This document shows positions 35,575 to 46,607 of a DNA stretch of 64,000 nucleotides, piece after piece. The number at the start of each line of letters is the position of its first letter. The stretch's first letter is position 1. The notes below the pieces were generated by a model. It was not told where the DNA came from, made no database searches, and worked only from the letters and a program-made list of their open reading frames with translations. Position numbers and translations under genes: made by a program. Location of the stretch: assembly GCF_017565405.1 (NCBI RefSeq), contig NZ_JAGEKR010000003.1:1-64000 (forward strand). The letters are read 5' to 3'. Source of the stretch: Allobranchiibius sp. CTAmp26. Lineage in GTDB: Bacteria > Actinomycetota > Actinomycetes > Actinomycetales > Dermatophilaceae.

Positions 35575-36614
35575 CGCGCCGCGCCCGGTCCGGAGGTCGC
35601 CGCCAGCACGGCGAACGACACCAGCCAGTGGGTCGACATGAAGTCGCCCGCCACGATCTCGCGTTCCACGTGTGCGACCTGCTGCGCGGTCGCCTCGGCA
35701 ACCCGCCGCGACCGGTCCGGCGACAGCAGGCCCCGCACGCGACGAAGCTGCCAGGCACGCGAGAGGGCGAGCCCGAACAGATGCACCGCGTGCCCGTCGG
35801 AGCGGTCCCGCACCTCGGGCAGCTCCAGCAAGGGATCGTCCGCAGCGCCCAGCCCGGGCAGGAACGCCGCCAACCACCCGGCGTACTGCTGCGTCGTGAG
35901 CACCCGGCCCATCAGATCGGCTTCGCAGAGGGCGGGCGACAGGAAGTCGCTGCCGCTCGGCTCCCACGCGACCGGGTAGTCGGTGTCCTGCCCGAACCAG
36001 TCGCGCGCACGCTCGGCGATGGCATCGACCACGTCGGGACGCCCCAGCCGGGACGCGGCCTCGTGCACCAGCGCGAGGGCGAACGCCGTGTTGGCGTGCG
36101 TACCGTGCCGCACCGGATAGGCGAGTCGTGGCAGCCACGTCAACGCGAGGTCCGCGACCGTGTCGAAGAGGGGGCGGGTCGCGGCCGCCCAGGCGTCGGC
36201 ACCGGGCGCCGACGACTCCTTGGCCGCGAGCGCGAGCGCGGCGGCCCAGCCCCACCCGTACGGCCGCTCGAAGCCGGGGCGGTCGCGCAGGTACGCCGCC
36301 TCCCGCTCGAGGTGCTCGCGGGTCAATCGAGCATCGAGGACGGCTCGCAGCCGATCACGACGCAGTAGACTCAGCTGGCCGGGCGCCAGAGTGAGCAGCC
36401 GCACCGCCGACCACTGCATGTGCACCGAGGAGTGCCAGTCGAGGCACCCGTGGAACGCCGGGTGCAGCAGGTCCGGCGTCACGTCGACGTCGTCCGGGGC
36501 GAGGGCCTGGTGCGCGGCGCCGTAGGGGAACGCCGTCGCCAGGACGGTCGGGATCGTGTCGGCCCAGTCGGAGGCGCAGCGCTCGCGCCAATCGGTGAGG
36601 TGGTCATCGGTCAC
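35568..36614 (-). CDS. DUF2891 family protein
   Basis: The 348-aa soluble protein is all-helical. Family-like segments are HPAFHGCLDWHSSVHMQWSA (with three histidines and a cysteine), RPGFERPYGWGWAAALALAA, YPVRHGTHANTAFALAL, WEPSGSDFLSPALCEADLMG and FMSTHWLVSFAVLA. The alpha/alpha-barrel pattern with conserved W, H, E and D residues suggests a glycan-acting or isomerase-like fold, but no activity is established for the family. GTG 36614 gives VTDDHLTDW. Confidence 0.85.
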   Translation of the reverse strand: MTDDHLTDWRERCASDWADTIPTVLATAFPYGAAHQALAPDDVDVTPDLLHPAFHGCLDWHSSVHMQWSAVRLLTLAPGQLSLLRRDRLRAVLDARLTREHLEREAAYLRDRPGFERPYGWGWAAALALAAKESSAPGADAWAAATRPLFDTVADLALTWLPRLAYPVRHGTHANTAFALALVHEAASRLGRPDVVDAIAERARDWFGQDTDYPVAWEPSGSDFLSPALCEADLMGRVLTTQQYAGWLAAFLPGLGAADDPLLELPEVRDRSDGHAVHLFGLALSRAWQLRRVRGLLSPDRSRRVAEATAQQVAHVEREIVAGDFMSTHWLVSFAVLAATSGPGAARQ

Positions 36615-36753
36615 GGGGATCGCACTCCTGGTGGGCGGGACCCGAACGTACCTCCGCGGCGTGCCGAAGGGCGCGGATGCCAACGACCAGGACGATCGGC
36701 GGGCGTGGGCTGTTAAGCCGGCAACCGCCCTTGCGGGCAACTAGATTCACGCC

Positions 36754-37360
36754 GTGCCCGACACGAACGCCCCGACACCGATCCCTGCCATGTCTGACAG
36801 CACATCGCGGTCGACGCGGCGCCGGTCGAAGAAGGCGATTGCCGCCGTGATCGCCTTCACCCTCGTCGTCTGCGCCGCCGCGACGATCGGTCTGGCGGTG
36901 GGTCTCGACCGGCGGTATGGGCGGATCCTTCAGCGGTCCGCTGTCGGAGCGAGGTCTGATCATCAGCAAGGACGGTTTCTCGTACCGCCTTGCCACGACG
37001 GCGGGCAGCACCGCGAAGATGGTCGCCGCCCTGGAGAATTCCGGGTCGCACGCGGTCCGGATCTCCTCCGTCGGCGCCGGGCCCGGGACGTCCGAGGTGC
37101 AGTGGTCGACCTACCGCACGGTGCCCGAGGGATCCACCTTCGGCGTCGATGCGCCCTGGCGTTCGTTCCCCGCGACCATCCCGCCGCACGGGACCATCCG
37201 GCTGCTGCTGACCGTGCGACGACCGGCCGACTGCCGCCAGTTCATCGCTCACTACGGCAACCCCACGGACGACGGTTCATTGGCAGTGCATTGGCGGTCG
37301 CTCCTGCACACCAACACGTCCTATCTCCAGGTCCTCCTCGTTCCCCTCACGATCTGCTGA
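36754..37360 (+). pseudogene. Membrane-anchored hypothetical protein, frameshifted
   Basis: The first part (from 36754) encodes a basic N-terminus and one membrane helix (RRRSKKAIAAVIAFTLVVCA ending GLAVGL). Coding then clearly moves one frame, and from about 36905-36917 the other frame gives STGGMGGSFSGPLSERG and a beta-rich domain to 37360 (YRLATTAGSTAKMVAALENS, FIAHYGNPTDDGSLAVHWRS). One missing base near 36905 would join them into a protein of about 200 aa. This is either a real frameshift mutation or a sequence error. No family recognised. Confidence 0.6.
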
Positions 37361-37407
37361 GGGCGACCCTGTCGCGACGACGATGCGGACGGCCGATGGT
37401 GTCGGTG

Positions 37408-38595
37408 TCAGTCCAGATGCGGATGACCCGCACGGTCATTGTGCGCCTGGACGTCGGGTGACCCCGATCCCGCGGCGCCCAGGTGGTCCGACAACCAGGC
37501 GAGGGCGACCGCGCGTACGGACACATAGTCGTGGAAGTTGTGGCCACCGTTCTTGACCACGACCAGCCGCGCCGTCATCGGGGGCCGCACCAGGCCGATG
37601 AACCGTTGAGTGCCGGGCAGCCCCTCGATACCCGGCTCCAGGGAGCCGATCGTCGCGAGAATGGAGATCGCCGGGATGGGTAGGTGGGCCAGTCGCCAGT
37701 CCAGATCGTTGAGATCCTGCTGCCTCGTGCTCCCGCCCCACAGGTCTCCCGTCGTGGAGTCGTGACGAGCGTTGTAATAGCCGGACAGCGATACGGCCGT
37801 GCCGAATCGACGTGGCGCCAACATGGCCAGCTTCGCTGCGCAGTACCCGCCGGTCGACTGCCCCATGAGGCCCCAGCCGCTCGACGTGACGCGCAGATTG
37901 GCCTCGAGGTCGGCCGGCACGTCCTGGCTCAGGAACGTGACGACCTGCGGGCCGCCGGGGATGTTCGTGCACTCGGTGTCGCGGGGTAGCACCAACGACG
38001 GGTTCACCATCACCAGGATCATCGGACGCAGGCGATGCGCGCGGATCCCGTCGAGCACCGCGCCCGGGATGCCGAGGCGCGTGACCAACTGCCGCACGTC
38101 TCCCGGGTATCCCGGGAAGACCTCCACCACCGGGAATCGGGTGTGCGCATCCTGGAAGTACTGCGGCGGCAGATACACCAATGCGCGGGTCCGCTGACCG
38201 GAACGCCGCCCGGTCAGTTCCACGGACCCCAGCTCACCTCGTTGCGAGTACTGATTCGCCGCAGACCAATCGGTCGGCTGCAGAGACGGCGCGGACCCGA
38301 CCGCACTCGCGGACTCGTGCGAACCCCAGCCGAAGCGTCCACCCGCGGTCGTCATGACCACCCCGTTGGATCCGCCGAACAGGTCGGACCACGACCCGTA
38401 GAAGGAACCCCAGTCGTTGAGCACGAGCGCCGCCATCACGAGGGCGACCAGCTGTGCTCCGCAGACCAGGACGAGGCGCTGCGCGACGCGGACCCATGGT
38501 GGTCCCCACCGGGGACCACCTACGACCGCCCCGGCTGTCGCGAAGACCAGGACGGTGCCGACGATGACCAGTAGGGGTCCCCCGACCAATGACAC
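37408..38595 (-). CDS. Membrane-anchored esterase, alpha/beta-hydrolase (esterase D/mycolyltransferase-like)
   Basis: The 395-aa protein has two N-terminal hydrophobic helices (about residues 8-27 and 42-60) and a short lumen-type linker. A putative-esterase domain follows. Its nucleophile elbow is LMGQSTGGYCAAKLA, and the late histidine lies in VVVKNGGHNFHDY. LVYLPPQYFQDAHTRFPVVEVFPGYPG marks the oxyanion strand. The layout is like secreted or membrane-tethered actinobacterial esterases related to mycolyltransferases; substrate unknown. It is convergent with the frameshifted gene and divergent from the flavin monooxygenase. Confidence 0.8.
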   Translation of the reverse strand: MSLVGGPLLVIVGTVLVFATAGAVVGGPRWGPPWVRVAQRLVLVCGAQLVALVMAALVLNDWGSFYGSWSDLFGGSNGVVMTTAGGRFGWGSHESASAVGSAPSLQPTDWSAANQYSQRGELGSVELTGRRSGQRTRALVYLPPQYFQDAHTRFPVVEVFPGYPGDVRQLVTRLGIPGAVLDGIRAHRLRPMILVMVNPSLVLPRDTECTNIPGGPQVVTFLSQDVPADLEANLRVTSSGWGLMGQSTGGYCAAKLAMLAPRRFGTAVSLSGYYNARHDSTTGDLWGGSTRQQDLNDLDWRLAHLPIPAISILATIGSLEPGIEGLPGTQRFIGLVRPPMTARLVVVKNGGHNFHDYVSVRAVALAWLSDHLGAAGSGSPDVQAHNDRAGHPHLD

Positions 38596-38720
38596 AGCCG
38601 AACCATAGATACCCAGCCTGGCAATACGTTCAGGTTCGGCTGAGAAATGCCGGCGCCCGATAGACGAGGGGGTCGCGCCGTCCCCGCGGCGCGGCGTACG
38701 CGTGGGTAGCCTGATCGGTC

Positions 38721-40232
38721 ATGGACCCCATGCAGACCCCTGTCGATCACGACGTCGTCATCATCGGCAGCGGTTTCTCCGGCATCGGGATGGCGATCGC
38801 CCTCAAGAAAACGGGCCGCACGTTCACCGTGCTGGAGAAGGCGCACGACATCGGCGGCACCTGGCGGGACAACCTCTACCCCGGCTGCGCGTGCGATGTG
38901 CCGAGCCACCTCTACTCCTTCTCCTTCGAGCCGAACCCCTACTGGTCGCGCGCGTACGCCACCGCCGATGAGATCCAGGACTACCTGCTGTACGTCGTGG
39001 AGAAGTACGACGTGCGGGGGGATGTGCAGTTCGACGCCCAGGTGACCCGCGGCGTGTACGACGAGAGCCTGCGGGTGTGGCACCTGACCGTGCTCGGCTC
39101 CGACGGCGCGGAACGGCACCTCGTCGCCGGCGCCGTGGTGCTTGGGGTCGGTGCGCTGCACGAGCCGTCGCTGCCCGACATCCCCGGCCTGGAGACCTTC
39201 GCCGGCGAGGTGATGCACACGGCGTCGTGGGACCCGGGCGCCAGCATGTTCGGGCGTACGGTCGGCATCATCGGCACGGGCGCCAGTGCCGTGCAGGCGA
39301 TCCCGTTGCTCGCGGAGGACGCCGACCACCTGACCGTCTTCCAGCGGACCCCCGCCTGGGTGCTGCCCAAGGTCGACCCGGAGTACCCGGACGGGCTGCA
39401 GGACGCCTACGACAAGCGGCCGTGGTTGATGAAGCTGCACCGCACCAAGATCAAGGCCGCCAACGAGCTCCGCGCGATCGCCTTCACCCGCGCGCCCGCG
39501 CTGCTGAAGGCCGCCTCACTCGGTGCGGCGGCCAACATCCGCCGGTCGGTGAAGGACCCCGAACTGCGTCGCAAGTTGATCCCCGACTACACCATGGGCT
39601 GCAAGCGGATCACCTTCTCCAACGCCTACTACCCGGCCCTCGCGCGTGAGGACGTACACGTGGAGACCGAGCACATCACCGGCGCGGACGCCCGCGGACT
39701 GACCACGGCCGACGGCGCGCGCCACGACCTGGACGTCCTCGTGCTCGCCACCGGTTTCGATGTCGCCGGCTCCTACCGGCACCTGAATTTCACCGGTACC
39801 CGCGGCCACGATCTGGGCGAGGACTGGGACGCCGGGATCACGTCGTACTACGGGGTGACGGTGCCGCACTTCCCCAACCTCTTCTTCCTGCTCGGCCCCA
39901 ACACCGCCCTCGGGCACACCTCGGTCCTGATGATGATCGAGGCGCAGATCGCGCTGACGCTGCGACTGCTGGACGAGCGCGACCGGCGCAGGGCCGGCGC
40001 GGTGCAGGTGCGCGAAGCGGTGGCGCAGGCGCATATGGCGACCCTCGACCGGCGTACCCGCCGCACCGTGTGGATCGCGGGAGGGTGCGACAGCTGGTAC
40101 CTGGACCAGTTCGGCCGCAACCGGGTGCTCTGGCCCGGCAGCGTGCCGGAGTACGAGCGCGCGACCCGGCGCACCGAGATGGTCGACTACGAATTCACCG
40201 GTTCCCGGGCGTCGGTGTCCTCGAGCAGGTGA
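38721..40232 (+). CDS. Flavin-containing (Baeyer-Villiger type) monooxygenase
   Basis: The 503-aa FAD/NADPH enzyme has an FAD-binding Rossmann motif VVIIGSGFSGIGMAIAL near residue 12, the YPGCACDVPSHLYSFSF segment typical of Baeyer-Villiger/flavin monooxygenases, a second Rossmann motif VGIIGTGASAVQ near residue 188, and LVLATGFD. The family inserts oxygen next to carbonyls or oxidises N/S atoms. The substrate cannot be told. Its 3' end overlaps the convergent MFS gene by 46 bp. Confidence 0.88.
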   Translation: MDPMQTPVDHDVVIIGSGFSGIGMAIALKKTGRTFTVLEKAHDIGGTWRDNLYPGCACDVPSHLYSFSFEPNPYWSRAYATADEIQDYLLYVVEKYDVRGDVQFDAQVTRGVYDESLRVWHLTVLGSDGAERHLVAGAVVLGVGALHEPSLPDIPGLETFAGEVMHTASWDPGASMFGRTVGIIGTGASAVQAIPLLAEDADHLTVFQRTPAWVLPKVDPEYPDGLQDAYDKRPWLMKLHRTKIKAANELRAIAFTRAPALLKAASLGAAANIRRSVKDPELRRKLIPDYTMGCKRITFSNAYYPALAREDVHVETEHITGADARGLTTADGARHDLDVLVLATGFDVAGSYRHLNFTGTRGHDLGEDWDAGITSYYGVTVPHFPNLFFLLGPNTALGHTSVLMMIEAQIALTLRLLDERDRRRAGAVQVREAVAQAHMATLDRRTRRTVWIAGGCDSWYLDQFGRNRVLWPGSVPEYERATRRTEMVDYEFTGSRASVSSSR

Positions 40233-41917
40233 TGCACGGGGATCCGCCGGATCCCCAACGCAATCGCGATCAGGGCCGCCACGAAACCGGCGATGGCCGC
40301 GCCCAGGAAGATGGTCTGCACCTGGACCACGGCCGCGGCCGCGATCTGCCTGTCGGTGGCGTTCGGGATCTGCGCGACCCGGCCGTAGAACGCGTGCAGG
40401 CCGAGGGCTGTCAGCAGGCCGAGCCCCACGACCATGCCGATCATCCGGCTCACCACGACCAGCGCCGAGACGACGCCCTGCTGGTCGGGGGCGGCATCGT
40501 GCAGGGCGGCGTCGTTGATCGGCGCGATCGACAACCCGATGCCGAAGCCCACCGCGATGAGCACGAACCACGCGGGCAGACTCTCCAGCGACCCGTTGCC
40601 CCAGGTGGACATCACCAGCAGCCCGGCCGCCGCGACCGCGAGGCCGACGGGGGCGATCAGCCCGGGCCCGAACCGGCGTAGCAGCAGACCGCCCACGAGT
40701 GCGCCGACCGGCACGGCGACGAGAAAACGCAACAGGATGAGCGCGCCGTCGCGCTCGGTGCTGTGGGCAACTGTGAGCTGCGCGAGCAGCGGGACGTCGA
40801 CGACGATCGACACGAGCGCGGTGCCCGCGAAGAGCGAGCACGCGAGCGCAGGCGTGAGCCGGCGGCGTACGACGCCGGGCGCGATGAGGGGGTCGGAGAT
40901 GGTCCGCTGCCGCCAGACGAAGAGTCCGGCCGCGACGGCGGCGACGGGCAGCAGCCACAGGCCGAGCGGCCCGATCACCTGCTTGGACGGATCGGACGTG
41001 GCGAAGGTCAGGATGAGCGCGCCCAGGGCGAGGCCGATCAGTGCGGCGCCGGGCAGGTCGACCCGGGCGAACGTGCGCCACACGAGCGCCACGGTCAGCG
41101 CCAGCGTGACGGCGAGGGCGATCATGGCCCAGACCCCGATGGGCGTGATCATCCGCGAGGTATGTGTGCCGTACGGCACGAACGGCCCGCCCCAGCGGAT
41201 CGAGGAGGTGAGCGCCGAGGGCGCGGTCAGGGCGAGCGTGAGCAGGACAGCGCCGACCACACCGGCGAGGGCGGTGAGCGCCGCGACGGGCCGCCACCAC
41301 CGGGGGCTCGTCCCGAACGTCGGACGCACGGGGCCTCCGATGATGCGGACGGCAACGGCGAGCAGCAGCCCGGCGACGGCGTTCACCCAGAAGATCGCGC
41401 GCCAGTCCCAGATCGTCAGGATGAGCGCGCCGAGCAAGGGGCCCACCACGCTGCCGATCTCCTGGACGGCGCCGACCACCCCGAGCGGAGTTCCTCGCTT
41501 GCCGGGCGGCCACAGCTGCGCGACCAGGGCCAGCGTGGCGGGTACGAGGCCTCCGCCGCCGAGACCCTGCAGCACCCGGCCCACGACCAGCACGGACAGC
41601 TCCGGCGCCATGGCGGTGATCGCGGAGCCGACCACGAAGATCGCCAGGCAGCCGAGCAGGATGCGCTGGCGGTCGAGCAGGTCGGCGAGCCGCCCGATCA
41701 GCGGCAGAACCGCGACGTACCCCAGCAGGAAGCCGGAGATGATCGGCGTCGCCTTCTGCAATGAGTCGATGCCCACCCCGACGCCGGTCATCATGTCGGT
41801 GAGGGCGAGGACGACCACGTAGGTGTCGGCGGCGGCGAGCGCTACGGCGACCGACGCCACCCCGAGGAGCGCCTTCGGGCTCCGCGCGACGCTGGACCTA
41901 CGAGGGCTTGCTGACAT
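40187..41917 (-). CDS. MFS exporter, P55 (Rv1410c)-like DHA2 family
   Basis: The 576-aa carrier has about 14 helices (DHA2 size). The loop between helices 2 and 3 has GRLADLLDRQRILLGCLAIF, followed by GRVLQGLGGGGLVPATLALV. It lies directly downstream of an LppX_LprAFG lipoprotein with a 20-bp overlap, the same pairing as mycobacterial lprG and the P55 efflux gene, which together export triacylated lipids/lipoglycans and affect drug tolerance. That homologous role is inferred from the pairing. GTG 41890 is an alternative start after the lipoprotein stop. Confidence 0.85.
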   Translation of the reverse strand: MSASPRRSSVARSPKALLGVASVAVALAAADTYVVVLALTDMMTGVGVGIDSLQKATPIISGFLLGYVAVLPLIGRLADLLDRQRILLGCLAIFVVGSAITAMAPELSVLVVGRVLQGLGGGGLVPATLALVAQLWPPGKRGTPLGVVGAVQEIGSVVGPLLGALILTIWDWRAIFWVNAVAGLLLAVAVRIIGGPVRPTFGTSPRWWRPVAALTALAGVVGAVLLTLALTAPSALTSSIRWGGPFVPYGTHTSRMITPIGVWAMIALAVTLALTVALVWRTFARVDLPGAALIGLALGALILTFATSDPSKQVIGPLGLWLLPVAAVAAGLFVWRQRTISDPLIAPGVVRRRLTPALACSLFAGTALVSIVVDVPLLAQLTVAHSTERDGALILLRFLVAVPVGALVGGLLLRRFGPGLIAPVGLAVAAAGLLVMSTWGNGSLESLPAWFVLIAVGFGIGLSIAPINDAALHDAAPDQQGVVSALVVVSRMIGMVVGLGLLTALGLHAFYGRVAQIPNATDRQIAAAAVVQVQTIFLGAAIAGFVAALIAIALGIRRIPVHHLLEDTDAREPVNS

Positions 41918-42626
41918 CGACTTTCTCGCCGTACTCGGTGAACCGGGTCAGGTACGACGTCGTGTCCCCGGCCGAGAAGAACGGGCCGGTCACACGTACC
42001 TGGCGCAGCTGGTTCGCGGTGGTGATCTCGTATTCGACGTTGTAGTTGAGACCCGTGGAGCTCTTGCCGAAACCGAGCGTCTTGCGCACCGCGGTGGACG
42101 GCAGGGTGCCGGTGATGGTCTGCACGGTCTCACTGCCGTCGCGCTTCTGCGCGCCGTACTTGGCACCCTGGGTGACCGGCAGGAGCGAGGACAGCCCGCC
42201 TGGGCCGGAGGAGAAGAGCACGTTGGGATTGGGCGCGCCGTACGTGCCGGGGTCGATCTTGGAGTAGCCGGTCTTGAAGGGCAGCTTGGCGTAGACGTCG
42301 TTCTTGACGGCGACGACGGGGACGTTCGCGCTGACCCCGGCGATCTGCACCTTGAGGCTGCCCTTGAACGCCGGGGCGTGCGAGCCGTCGCCGCTACCGG
42401 ACAGCAGTCCGCTGGCCGACGAGGGGACGTTCGCCGAGGAGAGCTCGATGTGGAAGCCCGTCGCGGCGTCCACCACCTTCTTGACCGCCTGCAGACGCTG
42501 CACCGGGGTCTCGCCCGCGGTGGTCTTCGCCGCCGTCTTGCCGCCTGTGCTGCTGCAGCCGGTCAGGGTCAACGCACCGACCAGCAGCGTGGAGCCGGCG
42601 GCGGACAGCAGGGAGCGTCGTTGCAT
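41898..42626 (-). CDS. lprG: LppX/LprAFG-family lipoprotein (LprG-like)
   Basis: The 242-aa lipoprotein has a signal peptide with lipobox LTLTGCSS (cysteine at residue 24). The mature domain fits the LppX_LprAFG fold, a half-barrel that carries triacylated lipids between membrane and envelope: GFHIELSSANVPSSASGLLS, LKVQIAGVSANVPVVAVKND, YAKLPFKTGYSKIDPGTYG, and LRQVRVTGPFFSAGDTTSY. The P55-like MFS gene overlaps its end, so lipid loading and export are probably coordinated. The orthology to lprG rests on domain and gene pairing. Confidence 0.8.
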   Translation of the reverse strand: MQRRSLLSAAGSTLLVGALTLTGCSSTGGKTAAKTTAGETPVQRLQAVKKVVDAATGFHIELSSANVPSSASGLLSGSGDGSHAPAFKGSLKVQIAGVSANVPVVAVKNDVYAKLPFKTGYSKIDPGTYGAPNPNVLFSSGPGGLSSLLPVTQGAKYGAQKRDGSETVQTITGTLPSTAVRKTLGFGKSSTGLNYNVEYEITTANQLRQVRVTGPFFSAGDTTSYLTRFTEYGEKVDVSKPS

Positions 42627-42750
42627 GCGGTCAACCTATACGCGCGAGTAGGAATTGCGGACGCTCGCTCCGGCGTACGGAAGGGTCGAACAGTCGGGCG
42701 CACCGTGGCGGCGCATGCCGTCCGCGAGCGCGCATGGTTGGCTGCCCCAC

Positions 42751-43605
42751 GTGCCGACAACGACTTTCGCCCATCGCACCGTGACCACAGCGGACGGGGC
42801 ACGCCTCGCGGCGTACGTCCGCGAACCCTCCGACCCCACCTCGGCCGCCACCGTGGTCCTCTCCCACGGGTGGACCCTCGCGCACGAGTCCTGGGATCTG
42901 GTGGCCGAGCGGCTGCCGCGGAGCGTGCGGGTCGTGACGTACGACCAGCGCGGCCACGGGCACTCGACGTTCGGGCGGGGCCGCAAGCGCCCGAAGGACG
43001 AGTCCGTGCGGCGCCTCGGATCCGACCTCGACGCCATCATCGACCGGTGTGTGCCCGACGGGTCGCCGCTGATCCTCGGCGGGCACTCGATGGGTGGGAT
43101 GAGCGTGATGGCGTACGCCGGGGCGCACCCGCGCGCGTTCGACGGCCGGGTGCAGCGGGTGCTGCTGACCTCTACCGCCATCAGCGGCCTGACGGGTGCG
43201 GGCGTTCGCGGGGAGGCCGCGGCCATGCAGCTGCTCGCCCGCACGCCGGGCCGGATGGGCAAACTGGTGACGCTGAAGGGACAGCGCACGCTGTACGGCG
43301 CGAACCCGGACCCGCTGCTGCTGGAGGCCTCCCGGGCACTCACCGCGAAGACCTCGCTGCGCGCGTTCGGCGCGTTCCACGGTGCGCTAATGCTGCACGA
43401 CGAGACCGCCGCGGCGGCGACGTTGGCGAAGGTGCCGGTGACCGTGGTGGTCGGCACCCGCGACCGCCTCACCTCCAAGCGGCTCGGCACCGCGCTGGCG
43501 AAGGAGATCCCCGGCGCGCGCCTGGAGGTGCTCGACGGCATCGGCCACATGACGCCGTACGAGGTGCCCGATCTGCTGACCGGCGTCCTGCTCGGCACCG
43601 CCTGA
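42751..43605 (+). CDS. Alpha/beta-fold hydrolase
   Basis: The 284-aa protein has the hydrolase oxyanion strand ATVVLSHGWTLAHESWDLVA, the substrate-facing YDQRGHGHS, and the nucleophile elbow LGGHSMGGMSVMAYA. The late acid in VVGTRDRL and the histidine in DGIGHMTPYE complete the triad. A lid region lies at about residues 140-200. Family members are esterases, epoxide or haloalkane hydrolases; this one lacks diagnostic features. The start is uncertain: ATG 42715 would add 12 residues. It is divergent from lprG. Confidence 0.8.
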   Translation: MPTTTFAHRTVTTADGARLAAYVREPSDPTSAATVVLSHGWTLAHESWDLVAERLPRSVRVVTYDQRGHGHSTFGRGRKRPKDESVRRLGSDLDAIIDRCVPDGSPLILGGHSMGGMSVMAYAGAHPRAFDGRVQRVLLTSTAISGLTGAGVRGEAAAMQLLARTPGRMGKLVTLKGQRTLYGANPDPLLLEASRALTAKTSLRAFGAFHGALMLHDETAAAATLAKVPVTVVVGTRDRLTSKRLGTALAKEIPGARLEVLDGIGHMTPYEVPDLLTGVLLGTA

Positions 43606-43620
43606 CCCAACGCCACGCGG

Positions 43621-43670
43621 CGGTTGTCCGCAGTTCCGTGCCGACGGGTGCACGAAACTGCGGACAACCG
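43621..43670. repeat. Dispersed inverted repeat, family 2 copy b
   Basis: Arms CGGTTGTCCGCAGTT and AACTGCGGACAACCG are exact complements around a 20-base loop containing GCCGACG and TGCACGA. It lies between the convergent hydrolase and clpB genes, 5 bases before the clpB stop. Core 43625-43666 is the same length as the copy at 7308-7349. Here a bidirectional terminator role fits. Confidence 0.75.
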
Positions 43671-43674
43671 ACCG

Positions 43675-46248
<2,574 letters not shown>

Positions 46249-46358
46249 ATGATCTCCCTGGTCGAACGGCTTGTGGAGGACGACCCGTTCCGAGCGTGCC
46301 ACGCGCCCGCCGGCTCTGGGGTCGTCCTCTCTCATCTGCCGGGTACAACGCGGGACAA

Positions 46359-46379
46359 GTTGAGTCGATTCCACTCAAC
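46359..46379 (-). promoter_or_regulatory. HAIR element (HspR-binding site) of clpB
   Basis: GTTGAGT-N7-ACTCAAC matches the HAIR consensus CTTGAGT-N7-ACTCAAG at all but the outer bases, with the exact 7-base spacer. HspR represses dnaK and clpB through this site in actinobacteria. Being palindromic it reads the same on both strands; only clpB is close and correctly oriented. Confidence 0.85.
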
Positions 46380-46427
46380 CTTCCCTTTCTCCTCCTCGTG
46401 CTGAGAGCAGATGCGGCGGCCGGTGGG

Positions 46428-46475
46428 GGTTTACGTCCGTGGCCAGTGCTGCAGCCCTGGCCACGGACGCAAACC
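46428..46475. repeat. 48-bp dispersed palindromic repeat, family 3 copy b
   Basis: Identical to the copy at 16534-16581 except for four positions, two of which (at the stem) restore pairing that copy a lacks. It lies in the 359-base divergent gap between clpB and the amine oxidase (46249-46607), after the HAIR site. The rest of that gap holds the two promoters and no visible gene. Confidence 0.8.
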
Positions 46476-46607
46476 GGCGGGGTCGGCGCACCACGCCCTC
46501 GGTGCATGGACGCCCGTCCTCGGTGCACGGCCCGGGGGCGGGGCGGGGGCGCGTGGACGGTGCGATGCTGGGTGGGAGCGCATCTCCCACCGTCCGCCAG
46601 GAGCACC

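Noticed and set aside
36754-37461. Uninterrupted frame from the membrane helix to 37461
   Set aside because: After about 36910 it becomes R/H/P-rich shadow sequence while the neighbouring frame is protein-like, so a frameshift is the better reading.
42655-43605. Longer start for the alpha/beta hydrolase at 42655
   Set aside because: The first 30 residues are not hydrolase-like and no ribosome-binding site precedes that start.
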